Below, piece by piece: positions 1 to 11,158 of a DNA stretch of 64,000 nt. The stretch is from Thermothelomyces thermophilus ATCC 42464. Its lineage: Eukaryota; Ascomycota; Sordariomycetes; Sordariales; Chaetomiaceae. The position numbers and the translations under genes are program-made. Each line of letters begins with the position of its first letter. The stretch's first letter is position 1. The notes beneath the pieces are model-generated. The model ran no database searches. It was not told the DNA's origin and saw nothing but the letters and a program-made list of their open reading frames with translations. The stretch is from NCBI RefSeq assembly GCF_000226095.1, contig NC_016475.1, forward strand, positions 124,001-188,000, in the 5' to 3' direction.

Positions 1-930
1 AAGCCAAAGAATGATAGACTAATCAGGATAGGATCACACTTAGCAAGAAACGATCCCAGCAGAGGATCACTAGCTCACGACGTGAGCCAGGTAAGCCAGT
101 ACGGAGGATCACCACGACCGCTAGTGATCCCAGGATTATATATATATGTAGATAGTCACTCGTTATAGTGGACTCTAGGAGTTTACTAGTGGTAACAATC
201 ACAATCACAGTACTTATACTAAGCACTGCCGACTACTGTAAGAGATAACTCTAGTGTTGTTGTGAACCCTTTGGCTTTACCGAATCCCTTAGATGACCTG
301 CCTGCTTGTCCCGCTTTACCTACCTCCGTCTGGACCCTTTTAGAAGAAGTCTGAGTTAGGTTCGTCACACTAGTATTATAGCTATCCTATCTACTTATTA
401 ATATCTATAATATATATAATATCTTTATAAAAGGAGTCTTATAATTATATAAATTTAGCTATAATAGTTATATTAAAAGATATTAAATCTATAGATATTA
501 AAGGTAATAATCCTTCTAAGAGTTACTCCTAGGAGGCTAGAATAAGGTTATCTCTAGCTTATTTATAGGTTAGGCATTATAGAACTTCTAGATCTAGCTT
601 ATAGTTACTATTAAGGTTAATAAATCCCTATATACTAGTAAATTTAGCCTATAACTATAGTTTAATATACTACAAGTTCCAGGAACTAAGCCCTATAAGG
701 CATATAGAAGTCTTAACTAGGATCTTAGATATAATAGATAGATATATCGTCAAAAGCGTATTAAAGCAAGGTAAGAGAGTTCGTAATAGAAGAAGCTACT
801 ACTAATATTAAAGATACGTCAGTAGAAGAGTAGTCAAGGCGCCGGGCTTATAACTACCGAATGTAGTGATGAGCTTCCGGGAGCGTTAAAAGCAGTCTAT
901 AGTAGGTGGCTATACGAAGGAAAAGAGTGC
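1..930. repeat. AT-rich degraded repeat, probable RIP-affected transposon relic
   Basis: Bases from about 370 to 800 are strongly AT-rich, with runs of TA, TATA and AGAT-like words, unlike the GC-rich genes that follow. No long reading frame survives. This composition is what repeat-induced point mutation leaves in repeated DNA of filamentous ascomycetes. The first 360 bases are less AT-rich and could be part of the same element, perhaps of an LTR retroelement, but no family can be named. It is heavily broken and looks old. Confidence 0.5.
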
Positions 931-1369
931 CTTGTTAAAACTATCTATAAAGGAGACAAAAAGAGTGGTATTTATAGACAAAGGGACTGGCCAATGCGTT
1001 GAACAGCCTTATACAGCTGTGGCAAACGCGTGGCTAATGCGTTTGGAAGCTCCACAGCTTCCGACAAGCTTCGATCTAGGCCTACTCCGTATCCGTAGTG
1101 CTCCGGGAATAAGGTAGAGAGGCGTAATCATACCACTCCCAGTTAGACCTGGCCGTTCTTATTGCATTGGGGGGCCAACAACGGCTATATTGTATGTTGG
1201 ATTAGTCAAAAGGCGTTACGATTGGACATATAACAACTTTATGTTCGCCCGCGACGCGCTTCAAGAGTGCCGTCGTGTCGGTTGCTTTGACTCCTTGAGC
1301 ACCGGCATCTATTCCTACAAACATCCATACCCGAGATAATTGATTACTTTCGTTGCTGGAAACATCAAC
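931..1369. other. Non-coding stretch with a short hairpin
   Basis: Only a 61-codon open frame (932-1117) occurs, and it resembles nothing I recognise. A perfect 7-bp stem with a 4-base loop lies at 1045-1062. Composition is intermediate between the AT-rich edge and the genes. It may be more of the degraded repeat or the promoter of the hemerythrin-like gene. Confidence 0.4.
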
Positions 1370-2279
1370 ATGGCCCCGGTCTACGCAGATCATCCCTTCG
1401 CGCTCATTCCGACTCCCGGCTTCCTCGCCAGGAGCAGGAACGAAGAAGTATAACTTCATCCCTTTGGTCTTTTGTCTAGGTATGCTCGGAACTTACATGT
1501 CTCCCAGCCAGACATGTTCGACAGGGTCGCCTCGGAAATGGCCCTTGTGCACAACGTCATCATCCGCGGGCTGAACTCCATCTACCTCCAGGCGCCGTAC
1601 ATCCGGCCGGAGGACGAAAAGGCCGTTTTGCCATTACGTATCGAGCTGGTGCCAGTTCCTGGACGTCCACCACGGCAACAAGGAGGAGTTCTTCTTCCCT
1701 TTCGCGGAGGAGATGACCGGGGTCAAGGGCATCATGGACGCCAACATCGAGCAGCACAAGGCGTTCCACGACGGCGTTGAGGAGCTCGAGGCCTACGTCG
1801 GAGCGGTGCTCGCTGACGAGGACAAGTACGACGGAAGCAAGGTGGTGGGCACAATCGACAGGTTCGGAACGGTCCTGATGCAGCATCTCACCGACGAGGT
1901 CGCCTCCATTCTCAGCCTCCGTCCGTACGGCGACAAGCTGGCCGGATTGCCCAAGCTCCTTGACGAGGAGGGAGGCAAATCCATGGTATGCGAGTTCCAG
2001 CTTTCACAAGCCAAGCCCAGCCCGCCCAAAAGACCCGGAGCGAAAGCTGACGCCGTGGAGTAGAAGAAGATGGGCAACTTTGTCGGGGTCTTGGCGTTCG
2101 CCAATATGGACCTGCAATATGAGAACGCCATGTGGCAGGACTGGCCGTCGGCTCCGGCACCGGCAAAGCTGATCATGCGCTACGTCTTCTGGTGGATCTA
2201 CGCCGATGCCAGGAAGTTTGGCGCCGTCGACAGAGCCGGCAACTTGAGGCACCTGTACGCCGTTCCCGAGTCGGCATGA
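1370..2279 (+). pseudogene. Hemerythrin/HHE-domain protein, frame disrupted by one base
   Basis: Proposed exons are 1370-1447, 1508-1985 and 2064-2279. The introns have GTATAA...CCCAG and GTATGC...GTAG ends, and the second has a GCTGAC branch site. The product starts MAPVYADHPFALIPTPGF and continues with DMFDRVASEMALVHN, FFFPFAEEMTGVKGIM, NIEQHKAFHDG and MQHLTDEV, which supply the spaced His and Glu/Asp ligands of a di-iron hemerythrin fold. The C-terminal part (MGNFVGVLAFANMDLQ... ending in AVPESA) is typical of cytoplasmic fungal hemerythrin-like proteins of about 240-260 aa. Between DEKA and FCHYV, near 1625, one extra G throws the frame; both sides otherwise match the family. No intron fits there. 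The gene is either a young pseudogene or carries a sequencing error. No signal peptide is seen. Confidence 0.75.
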
Positions 2280-2831
2280 GCACAGTATTACAAAGGTTTC
2301 AGCGTGTATAATTAGACTATCAGTGTAACAGTACTACTCTCAAGATACTAATACTCGCAAAATAAAGGCCGAGCCGTGCATACTCTGGGCATGTCTTGAA
2401 GATATTCAAACAGGAATTTTTTGGTGCTCGCCAGTAATTAACATACGGCATATTTCTGGGATGGCGTTCTCCGGATCGGGGGAACAAGCTCTCGTTGCGA
2501 AGGGACACACAGCATGCTCTCCAGTCCGATCAACACGGGGGATCACTTATTAACCCGCACCGTTTAAATCTAACCCTGAGTGCCGACGGTAGTTCAAAAG
2601 TGACAGGAAAATGACGGCGAGGGGACTGTTGGGCTGGTTCTGTTATTATTAATTATAGATCAACCCTGCACCATTCCCTCAATACTTTACCTACGTGACC
2701 TCAACATGTATGTGTCTTCTGAATAATGGGACCTGATGAAGCTCTTCATTTCTGTGTGCTCCATAAACTAAGTTTGGGTCGTCGTCTGATTGGAACGGAA
2801 ACGGCATTCATTTGCAGTATTATCGACGGTG
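2280..2831. other. Intergenic, no gene seen
   Basis: It holds the 3' flank of the hemerythrin-like gene and the 5' flank of the transporter relic. No convincing coding segment, RNA or repeat is visible. Confidence 0.5.
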
Positions 2832-3660
2832 ATGGCGGGAACCATGGAACCTCTCGACGGCACCGGGGCCGCTCCAGGGGCGTCCCTAGATCGGGACCCG
2901 GAGAAGACAAAGACGCGGACCAGGGTGCATGAACGCATTGGCGACCAGATCCCTCACGAGATGGTCGAGGAGCTGGCGCCGAACGGGAAGGCGAGTACAT
3001 CCTGGACAAGATCAACAACATGAGCGAGGAGGAAGCCATCTCGATCATCCGAGAAGCGGACGATTTCCACGCCGACGACTGGAACTTCCCGAGCGACATG
3101 CGCGAGCGCATGCGCCGGCTCCTTCAGGGGCCCTAGCAGTATTACGGCGAGTTCTACGACCGCGACCTGCGAATTGACGCCGTCATGGTCCGCTACTCGT
3201 CCCCCTACCCGGGCGTCCGAGCGGTGGCAGAAATCATGGACGACTCGAGCACCCCGACCGAGACGGCGAGGGCCTACTTTCTCGCTATATCGTGGGCCAT
3301 CATTGGCACCTGGGACTGGGCCTCTTCAACCCCATTACCACCTTGGACTGGAACGTGGCCACGAGCTCGTACAAGACGCCCGGCTTCCTCCTCCTGCTCT
3401 TCTTCATGTACTGGCTGCCCCGCCGCCGACTGGCCTGGTGGGAGAAGTACAACTACGTCCTCTCGGCCGCCCTGGCCGCCGACGTCGCCGTCGGCGCCGT
3501 CGTCATCTTCTTCGCCGTCCAGGACAACCCCGTCGAGCTCGACTGGTGAGGGAGCAGGGTCAGCTCCGCGGGTATGGACGGCAGGAGCGTCGGCATCTTG
3601 CCCATCCCGGAGAGGGGTTACTTTGGCCCCGAGAGGGGAAGCTTCCCGTGGCCATTCCAT
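2832..3660 (+). pseudogene. Oligopeptide transporter (OPT family) relic with core deleted
   Basis: The N-terminal cytosolic part of a fungal OPT small-peptide transporter is clear: INNMSEEEAISIIREADDFH, then DDWNFPSDMRERMRRLL, then RYSSPYPGVRAVAEIMDD and ARAYFLAISWAIIGT. Sequence then jumps directly to the family's C-terminus: FNPITTLDWNVATSSYKTPG, FMYWLPRRRLAWWEKYNYVL, VVIFFAVQDNP. Intact members run to about 750-900 aa with 12-16 membrane helices; nearly all helices are missing here. The reading frame changes near 2990 and again near 3300, where the deletion falls. In-frame stops lie at 3134-3136 and 3547-3549. It cannot encode a working transporter. The surviving motifs are well preserved, so decay looks fairly recent. 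Confidence 0.85.
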
Positions 3661-4363
3661 CCATCCACTCGCTCTTTTGTTACGTCGATCAAGCCGTACG
3701 TATCTTAGGGCATCTCGTCCGAGGCGGGATGGACCCGGTCCCTTTAAGGCACTTATTAATGGCGATTAGCAGCGGACAGGCAGATAGGACAAAATAAACT
3801 ACCTTAATGAAAGCCGGGCGGCTTGCCATTGAATAGAACCTGTATCATTCGAGTGTGTGGCGGGCGATATGCTAACAACTGAATCTTCGAAATCGAGTGT
3901 ACAGGGCTCAGATCAGAGTCGGGAACTCCTATACCTTGTTAATTATTCGGGCATCTCCGCAATGGTAACCGTCTAAGAATAGGCCAGTGGTTCAAAACTG
4001 AGCGCGCTCTAAAGGCCAGGAAGACAAGAAATTAGGGACAGCCCGTTGCACACACCAAGCACCCTTGCTATCTGGCCTTGTTCCACTTGCCACCATTGTC
4101 CAACAGCTGTTTCGTTTCACACTTGCTACGAGAGATTGTCGTTTTTTTGGCGGCTCCGGAAATGACGGGAACATGAAACTTGGACAGCTCGTGTAAGGTA
4201 TCATGATTTATTCCCGCCACTGTGCCACTGTTGCACTCTCACTGTGCTCCATACCTGCCGCGTATTACTCTCCTTTGTCAGACCTCATGGAAACGCACCT
4301 TCCCGCCAACCAAGAGACTCGATCGCAGGCCCTTGCTCCATTGCAAGCGCTCTTTCCCTGTTA
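3661..4363. other. Intergenic, promoter side of the BNR-repeat gene
   Basis: No supported coding segment. An in-frame extension of the next gene begins with GTG at 4244, but the first ATG in that frame is at 4364, and a hydrophobic leader follows it. Confidence 0.5.
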
Positions 4364-5653
4364 ATGCAACGGAAGAGCGCCCTCGGCGACTCGAGGGACC
4401 TTTCTCGCCCCCGCGGTCCATTTCTTCGAGTCAGCGTCTGTTTGCTGGCCATCCTCTCATTCGCCCTCGTTTCAATCCGCCCCAGCAGCAGCATCAATGA
4501 GCTCACGCGACAGATCCTCAAAACGCTCGATTCAGCAGCTAATCCTCACCTTCCACCCATCAACTGCAAGCCCAACATGAATTCTAGCATCCGCCGATTA
4601 CACGTCGCTCAGGAAGAGCACTTTGTCCATGAGGTTCCTGGCACGTACCCCCGCTTGTGCCGCCTCTCGGACGGCTCTATCCTCGCGGGATTTACGCGCT
4701 TCTTGCCCCGCGGTCAGCGTGCTCTTACAGTTGTGCGAAGCACCGATGGAGCCAGAACGTTTCAGCCTCACGGCGAGGTGACCCGCTCGTTCGGCGACTG
4801 CGATAACCTCTTTCTCCTCGAGGTGCCGCCCAGGCCCTCGGCAGGTGGAGAGCCCAGGCCGAGCGCGCCAACTGTCCTCGCCGCATTTCGCAACCACGAT
4901 TTGGACCAGAACGGCGTGCACACCTACTTCCGCATCACTGTGTGCCAGTCCACCGACGGCGGCCGGACGTGGTCCTACCTTTCTCAAGCCTTTGAGAAAC
5001 CCGCCCCTTTCGGTCTGTGGGAGCCTTTCCTCCGTATGAGCGCCGACGGCAAGGAGGTCCAGCTGTTCTTCTCCCAGGAGTTGGCCGCGAACGACCAGGA
5101 CACCATGCTCGTCCGCAGCTCCGACAACGGCGCGACCTGGTCGGCGAGACAGCGCGTTACGGGCGCGGGCGAGGCACTGCGCGACGGCATGGTCGGGCTG
5201 GCCGAGGCAAGATACTGTGGGGGACACTCGGCGTTGGTTCTTGTCATGGAGACCACCCGCAGGGGCACCTTCTCGATCGAAGCTATGGTCTCTTTCGACG
5301 ACGCAAACACATTCGGATTCCGGCACGTGGTGTATCAGGCGAAGGAGGGGCGGAATGCTGGGGCGCCTCAGATCACGGCATTTGCGGACGGATCGGTGGC
5401 TGTTGTGTTCATGACGGACGAGGACGGGGAGGGCCCGTCCAGGTGGCCACGCGGAGCGACAATCAAGGCCGTGTTCGGTACCTTTAATCCTGACGGAACG
5501 CTTCAATGGAGCGCGCCTCAAGTCGTTCGCAACGCCGTGAGCTGTTGGCCGGGCATCATGCGCATAGCTGATGACGCAGCCGTGGCGGTTTATGAGAGCT
5601 CGTCGAGCATCAGGGGCCGCGTTTTGAAGGTTGCAACACTCTCAGCTAGCTAA
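4364..5653 (+). CDS. BNR/Asp-box repeat beta-propeller enzyme, GH93/sialidase-like
   Basis: Single exon, 429 aa. A hydrophobic stretch at about residues 21-38 (LRVSVCLLAILSFALVSI) follows an arginine-rich start, so it is a signal peptide or type II anchor. Three Asp-box motifs are visible: STDGARTF (about 126-133), STDGGRTW (about 196-203) and SSDNGATW (about 252-259). Conserved words AAFRNHDLDQNGVHTYFRIT, GLWEPFLRM, LRDGMVGLA, GRNAGAPQI and FMTDEDGEG place it in the six-bladed sialidase-like superfamily, closest in feel to fungal GH93 exo-arabinanase-like proteins. The substrate cannot be set from sequence alone; arabinan or another extracellular glycan is plausible. If it is an arabinanase it would feed arabino-oligosaccharides to the GH51/transporter module 50 kb away, but that link is only a guess. 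Confidence 0.8.
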   Translation: MQRKSALGDSRDLSRPRGPFLRVSVCLLAILSFALVSIRPSSSINELTRQILKTLDSAANPHLPPINCKPNMNSSIRRLHVAQEEHFVHEVPGTYPRLCRLSDGSILAGFTRFLPRGQRALTVVRSTDGARTFQPHGEVTRSFGDCDNLFLLEVPPRPSAGGEPRPSAPTVLAAFRNHDLDQNGVHTYFRITVCQSTDGGRTWSYLSQAFEKPAPFGLWEPFLRMSADGKEVQLFFSQELAANDQDTMLVRSSDNGATWSARQRVTGAGEALRDGMVGLAEARYCGGHSALVLVMETTRRGTFSIEAMVSFDDANTFGFRHVVYQAKEGRNAGAPQITAFADGSVAVVFMTDEDGEGPSRWPRGATIKAVFGTFNPDGTLQWSAPQVVRNAVSCWPGIMRIADDAAVAVYESSSSIRGRVLKVATLSAS

Positions 5654-6536
5654 CCATTGCTGATAGTACGCCGCCGCGTGGCGCGAGGGTGCGGCATGAC
5701 AGCTGCAGGATCATCTAAATATGCTGGGAAACCTGCTTTGAAGAAACCTGGAGCCGACAGCAGATTTCAGTAGGGCTGGCTGGCTATAGGCTCTCGCCCT
5801 CCCTTTTCCTCCCCGCGCATGCCCCAAGTTAATTATCCCTCAATGCCCAGGGTATGACTCCCCGCCTTCTTTCCGTCCGCAGACATTCCGTCACCAAACC
5901 ACCCAGGCTCTCATACCTAGCCATTAACGACGTGTTGTCTGCACCGGCCTGTTTTCCTCCTCACATGACCTATCGTGTTCCGTGGGGATCAGAGCAGAAC
6001 TCAGAGGTCGATGTATCGATACTAGCCGGGACGCACTTGAAAGAAGTCGAGAAGGTGGCCCCTCCACCTGGACGGATATTTACCCGGCTACCGGTGCTGG
6101 CCGCGCGCATTCATCCCCCTTGACCAACCCCGGGTGTTAGCCAATCCGCAGGAGTTGCGGAATTGAGATCCGCGTAGACTGCAGCTCCTGCGCACAACGG
6201 AATCTGGGGTCCCGTGCTGCGTGGAACACGATACCCCGGAATATCGAGTTGGCATAGGAATAGATTAACAACGCCCCTCTTCATCCGGCGCGGTGGCTTG
6301 GGATTCCGAACTCGTATGGCGTCACTTCGGGCGACCCACTTATGGGCCAGAATGGAAAATACATGTGTATATATCCTCAGGTGAGGAAATGTGGGAGGGA
6401 GAGGGGGAAGGGCATACATAGGGCTACTCAGCAAGCTACCTACTTACCTTGCCGGCCACTCCCCTAGAAAGCAAATTCAGCGTCGTTACGCGTCGGAAAA
6501 ACCACTGCGCGTCCTAGCCCGATCTCGGAGACCGTC
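5654..6536. other. Intergenic, no gene seen
   Basis: It contains 3' and 5' flanks of two plus-strand genes. Short open frames on both strands show no family resemblance or coding bias. Confidence 0.5.
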
Positions 6537-7269
6537 ATGATGAAACCCATCTTGATCGCGGCCCTTTTTGGCACAGCCCTGTCGTCGCCGGTGATCGCAG
6601 CCGACGACCCCATCTCGACGCCGACGCCGACAGAGCTCCAACCGGGGGCGTACTGGATCCGCGCGGTGGCCGCGCCCAACTTCCACAAGTACTTCCAGAC
6701 GATACCGGCCAATGTGCCGGGGGTGGCGATCCTCGAGTCGCACACGACGGCCGGGCAGTTCAACATCGAGGACGGCCAGCTCGTCAACAAGGTCTCGAAC
6801 CCGCCGCTGTACATGTGGGTGGAGGAGCCGGCCGACAAGGCGGACCCGCCGCGCACGCTGGCGACGGGCTTCAATACGACCAAGAACACGTTCGGCACGT
6901 TCGCGTGGCAGGGCGACGCCCTGACCTGGTCGGATCCGAGCATCAACCGGCAGAACCTGGCGGCGTGGCTGGTGTGTGCGAAACAGGAGCTGTTCATCAA
7001 CACGGGTGCCTACGGTTGGCAGACGCCCGAGGGTTGCGCTGATCAGACGGTGAGTTCTTCATTCTCCCTCTTTTTTCCTTTCGTTTCTCCCCTTTCCCCC
7101 TCTTCCTTTCCGCCTTGGATTGCCGATTCCTATGAATGTGCATGGATGTGCATGATTGCTATTGTCGATGGCTGGTCTGTTGTACGTCCGCATTGCGAAA
7201 CCACAGCAACTAATATTGGGGTTTTGTCCGCAGATCCACTACTATAACGGCCAGACGGCAAACGAATGA
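6537..7269 (+). CDS. Small secreted protein of unknown function
   Basis: Two exons, 6537-7049 and 7234-7269, separated by an intron with a GTGAGT donor and a CCGCAG acceptor; product 182 aa. The start MMKPILIAALFGTALSSPVIAA is a clear signal peptide. The mature part has ELQPGAYWIRAVAAPNF, AGQFNIEDGQLVNKV and AWLVCAKQELFINTGAYGW, with two cysteines, and ends IHYYNGQTANE. The pattern of a short beta-rich secreted protein ending in an aromatic-rich segment is common among fungal hypothetical surface or effector-like proteins. I do not recognise a named family. The second ATG, one codon later, could equally be used. Confidence 0.75.
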
Positions 7270-8723
7270 GGGGCAGGGGTTAGATTAAGCTTGAAAGATA
7301 AGAGAGGCAGGCGGATCAAGCCAAAGACACAATCATCTATGTGATGTACGGCTCCTCAAGTCACTTATTCAGTATCAATCAGGTGGTGTTAACGAGCTGG
7401 AAACTCGGTGCAAATTGCAACCAGTGAAGGAAATCAATTGCCAGGGTTATTATTCTACAAAGACTTGGCTGTACTCCGTAGTGGACGCGAAAAGGGGTTC
7501 AGCCTTCCCGTTGCTGCTCGTTCCCGGAAAAGAGCGCTGCGAATCAATTTTACAATACACTAGTCATTTGCCAAAGTGTTTTGTCTTTCGCGGAACAGGA
7601 TCGCTCTGTTTCAAAGCCATGACAATCTTCGGCGGTAACTAGTTATTGAACGTGCCCTTTTTTTTTACTGGGTGTTAAGGAAAGAGCCGCGTGTGGGTAC
7701 GGAAGAGTTAGATTACGTCCGTACATTCATTTTAACTAGACTGCCGGACTTCCCGTTTGACAACTTCTCCCCCTCCACTCTTCCGCTCCCGCAATTGTGT
7801 GCGTACTGCGGTTTCTCCGAGCCGTGTTCGGTGGGGCTCGGAATTGCCCATCGCTTGCACCATCCAATCAGTTTGAAGTAGGTAATCCGTACTCCGTACC
7901 CGACATCTGTTGCTTTTGCCCCGGATTGCAACTTGGGTCAGGACTCCAAAACATGCGTTCAAGATGAACGGCGGTGCAATCGAGTCCGTTGCCGTCATGC
8001 GGTGACCCAACTGCCGGAATCGAACCTGCGGCCACTGACGATCGCAGCGTCACCAAACTGCCGGTAACTGGAGAGCCCTCATCGACCGTTCTATCGTGAG
8101 CGTCCGATTCCGTTCGATCGCGCCCTCCAGATCGTGGTTGTCATCAACTGAAACCCATGGCCACCTGCCCTTTGCCCAGACCACCTCCTCCCAGCGAACG
8201 ACTCAGGGGGTTTTCCATGGGGTCATCTTCCCGCTTGATGTCGCCAAGACGAGCGCCCAGAACGACTGCCGGCCAGTCGCATTGTCGCAGTGGATCGCCC
8301 AGCCGCTGCCGAGTCGGGCACCGCCCTGCGATGCCCAGAAAGCCAAGCGTCTACCGAGAGTACCAAGAGTCCAAGGACGCCCCTTTCGCGTCATGCCCCC
8401 GAGACACAGCACCCAGCCGTCCGCCGGGTTCCAGAAACCATGGTTTCTCTCACTCTCTCGAGAACGTTCCGCTCGTTGTCGCCCAAACTGTTGGCCATCA
8501 TGACACTCGTTTGAACCCCTCCGTCACTCGCTTGTTTACTTTCGATACCCCGCCCTTATTCCTAGGGCGACTTGCTCAATAACTACGCATTTCAGCGTAC
8601 GATTATATTTTTTTTCTCGAGTCATTTTTTGCCGCCGCTTTGCTCGCCCGGAATCGCTCTTCCCCGCCGGTAACGACTCCCCCGGTTCGCCGCATCAGAG
8701 TGTCGTGACCGAAGTTTGGGAGG
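7270..8723. other. Intergenic, with tRNA-like box B sequence
   Basis: No coding gene is supported. On the minus strand around 7999-8062 there is a perfect box B word (GGTTCGATTCC) inside a degenerate tRNA-like segment, but no acceptor stem can be formed. Two copies of TACTCCGTA lie at 7472-7480 and 7890-7898. The last few hundred bases are CT-rich and probably form the GH76 promoter. Confidence 0.45.
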
Positions 8724-10210
8724 ATGGCACTATCACCACCGTCAAACAGTCCTGCGCGATGGCTGCTAAGCGCTCTTCTTGCGACGAGCAGCTTGCTCCC
8801 GGTCGCACAGGGCCAGGGGTACAAGGTTGGCACACCAGGTATATTCTAAGAGGAGCGACCCAGGGGATCAAGACTGTCAGGTAAGCTAATCGGGCCATAG
8901 ACGAAATTCGGGAATCTGCACGAACCCTCGCCTACGACCTGATGCTGTTCTACAAGGGCAATCAGTCCGGTGAAATTCCAGGCATCTTGCCAGGTCCGCC
9001 AACAGAGCACAAGGGCGACTACTACTGGTGGGAAGGAGGGGCCATGATGGGCACATACGTCGATTACTGGTTCCTGACCGGCGACCCGAGTTACAACCAC
9101 GTCGTCACAGAGGGCATGCTGCATCAGGTCGGGCCCAACGCCGACTACATGCCCCCTAACCACACGGCTTCCCTGGGCAACGACGACCAGGGATTCTGGG
9201 GCATGTCGGCCATGCTCGCCGCCGAGAATAAGTTCCCCAACCCGCCCGAGGACAAGCCGCAGTGGCTCGCGCTCGCCCAGGCCGTCTTTCACACTCAAGC
9301 AGCGCCCGACCGCCACGACGGAACGTGCAACGGCGGCCTTCGCTGGCAGGTGCCTCCGACCAACGCGGGATACAACTATAAGAACACCATCGCCAACGCC
9401 TGCTTCTTCAACCTGGGCGCCCGCCTGGCCCGCTACACCGAGAACCAGACGTACGCCGACTGGGCCAGCAAGACGTTCCAGTGGCTCTGGGACGTAGGCT
9501 ACATCGACCACGAGAGCTGGAAGGTCTACGACGGCGGTCATGTCGAGCACAACTGCACCGACATCAACAAGGCCCAGTTCAGCTACAACGCCGCCCTGCT
9601 CCTTCACGGGTCCGCCTTCATGTACAACTACACCAACGGCAGCGAGATCTGGAGGGAGCGCGTCGACAAGCTGCTCGAGGGCATCCTCCGCGACTTCTTC
9701 CCCGACGGCGTCGCCTTCGAGCTGCCCTGCGAGGGCCGCAAGGGCGCCTGCACCGCCGACATGCTGTCCTTCAAGGGCTACGTCCACCGCTGGATGGCGG
9801 TGGTGACCAAGCTGGTGCCCGACACGGCCGGGACCATCCTGCCCGTGCTGCGGACCTCGGCCGAGGCGGCCGCGAGGCAGTGCACGGGCGGCGACACGGG
9901 CCGCCGCTGCGGCTTCTACTGGTCCGAGGGCGTCTTCGTCGACCCGGCCGTCGACAAGACCAGCGGCGCCGGCGAGGCCATGAGCGTGCTCGCCGCCGTG
10001 TCCAGCTTGCTCATCGACGAGGCGCCCCCGCCGGCCACCAACGCCACCGGCATCAGCAGGGGCGATCCCAACGCCGGCAGCCGCAGCCGCGGCCCTTCGG
10101 AGCCGCTCGCGCCCATCACCACTGCCGATCGGGCCGGCGCGGGCATCCTGACCATGTTGATCCTTGGCGGTTTCATTGGTACCTGGAGCTGGATGAGCAT
10201 CGGTGATTAA
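8724..10210 (+). CDS. GH76 endo-1,6-alpha-mannosidase, GPI-anchored (Dcw1/Dfg5 type)
   Basis: Exons 8724-8838 and 8901-10210; 474 aa. The short first exon encodes a signal peptide (LLSALLATSSLLPVAQG), and splicing restores TPDEIRESARTLAYDLM, which matches the family's usual N-terminus. Hallmarks are YYWWEGGAMMGTYVDYW, the catalytic Asp pair in LGNDDQGFWGMSAML, NGGLRW, YKNTIANACFFNLGARLAR and CGFYWSEG. Several N-glycosylation sequons are present. A Pro/Ser/Gly-rich linker and hydrophobic tail (ILTMLILGGFIGTWSWM) indicate a GPI anchor. Dcw1/Dfg5 homologues act at the plasma membrane, probably cleaving GPI glycans to cross-link mannoproteins into the wall. The family's usual length is 430-480 aa, so this looks complete. 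Confidence 0.93.
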
Positions 10211-11158
10211 AGAAGGGGGTAGGGGGAATTCGTTGTTTCGTAACTCTTCGATTTTCGGGTCCATATTTCTGGGATGTGGCGCTTTGTTTTCCTTGCAATG
10301 GTCGTTTAGTCTTGCAGTAGTTTCCTTTTTATTTGCTCTTTGCGCGGCACTGGTTGCGCGGGGGCACCAGGGGCGGCGTTGGAGATGGGGTTGGATAGTT
10401 CGGACCAGTCATCCAGTCATTTGCTTTTCCGGCCCTCCTACTGGCGGCGTTCGCGATATGAGGTATGTATGGATGTACTGTACTCCGCACATACCTTTAC
10501 GGACCTGTACATTCGCTAGTGCATCATACTATATTATAGTGCATGGTGTCTATCATGATGACGGGAGCACTGCAGTTCAAACCGTGCCTCTTCGTGTCCC
10601 AGAACGGTTATCTCAAGACACAATTAATTGTGCCTTTTGGTTTTTAAGACCTTTTTAATGCGAACCGTCATCGATTGCTCTTGTATTGCAGTTCCCGGCC
10701 TGCCCTCTGAGCACTCAACGCGTCAGGATACCAGGATCCTTATCTAGGGCAGCAGCAATTAGGAGATAAATGCTGGCTTCAAACGTGGCGCACCTTGCAC
10801 ACCGGCTGCAGGTTTCCTTAGTTAGCTCTCCCCGAGCTCGAGGTCACGGATTGGTCTGTACAGAGTCGATATCAAGGCTATGCCGCAAGCTTGACGACTC
10901 GTGCAGACCACATCTGCTGTATGACCTGATGCTGCCCTCTTGATGATGCCCCTGGGAGGTCTCGCTCCTTTCTTCCTGCATCTGCGTTCCCTCGATTGAG
11001 TGACGGACCTCCTCGACAAAAAAAAAAAAAATTAATCTGCCATCCCCCTCCCTGATGTTGGCTCTTCGGTTCTAGCTCTGTATATGTGTTGGATCTCTCT
11101 TCCACGCTAGCTTGGTAACGTCGCCCAGGGTGCTCTCCTGCTCCTCTTGAGATCCATC
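10211..11158. other. Intergenic, no gene seen
   Basis: The first 450 bases extend an open frame past the GH76 stop in another phase and look like 3' UTR. Nothing else is supported. A 13-base A run at 11020-11032 precedes the promoter of the next gene. Confidence 0.5.

Noticed and set aside
1448-1479. A 32-nt intron in the hemerythrin-like gene ending at CTAG
   Set aside because: It is too short and breaks the frame; the 60-nt alternative ending at 1507 keeps frame and matches the family.
4244-4363. In-frame upstream extension of the BNR gene from a GTG codon
   Set aside because: Nuclear fungal genes start at ATG; the first ATG (4364) leads directly into a hydrophobic leader.
7999-8062. Functional tRNA on the minus strand
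   Set aside because: Box B is perfect, but no acceptor stem or proper anticodon loop can be drawn.
8846-10264. 472-codon minus-strand open frame across the GH76 gene
   Set aside because: It is antisense to a gene with clear GH76 motifs. Its Val/Gly/Ala/Arg-rich composition is the usual shadow of GC-rich codons on the other strand.
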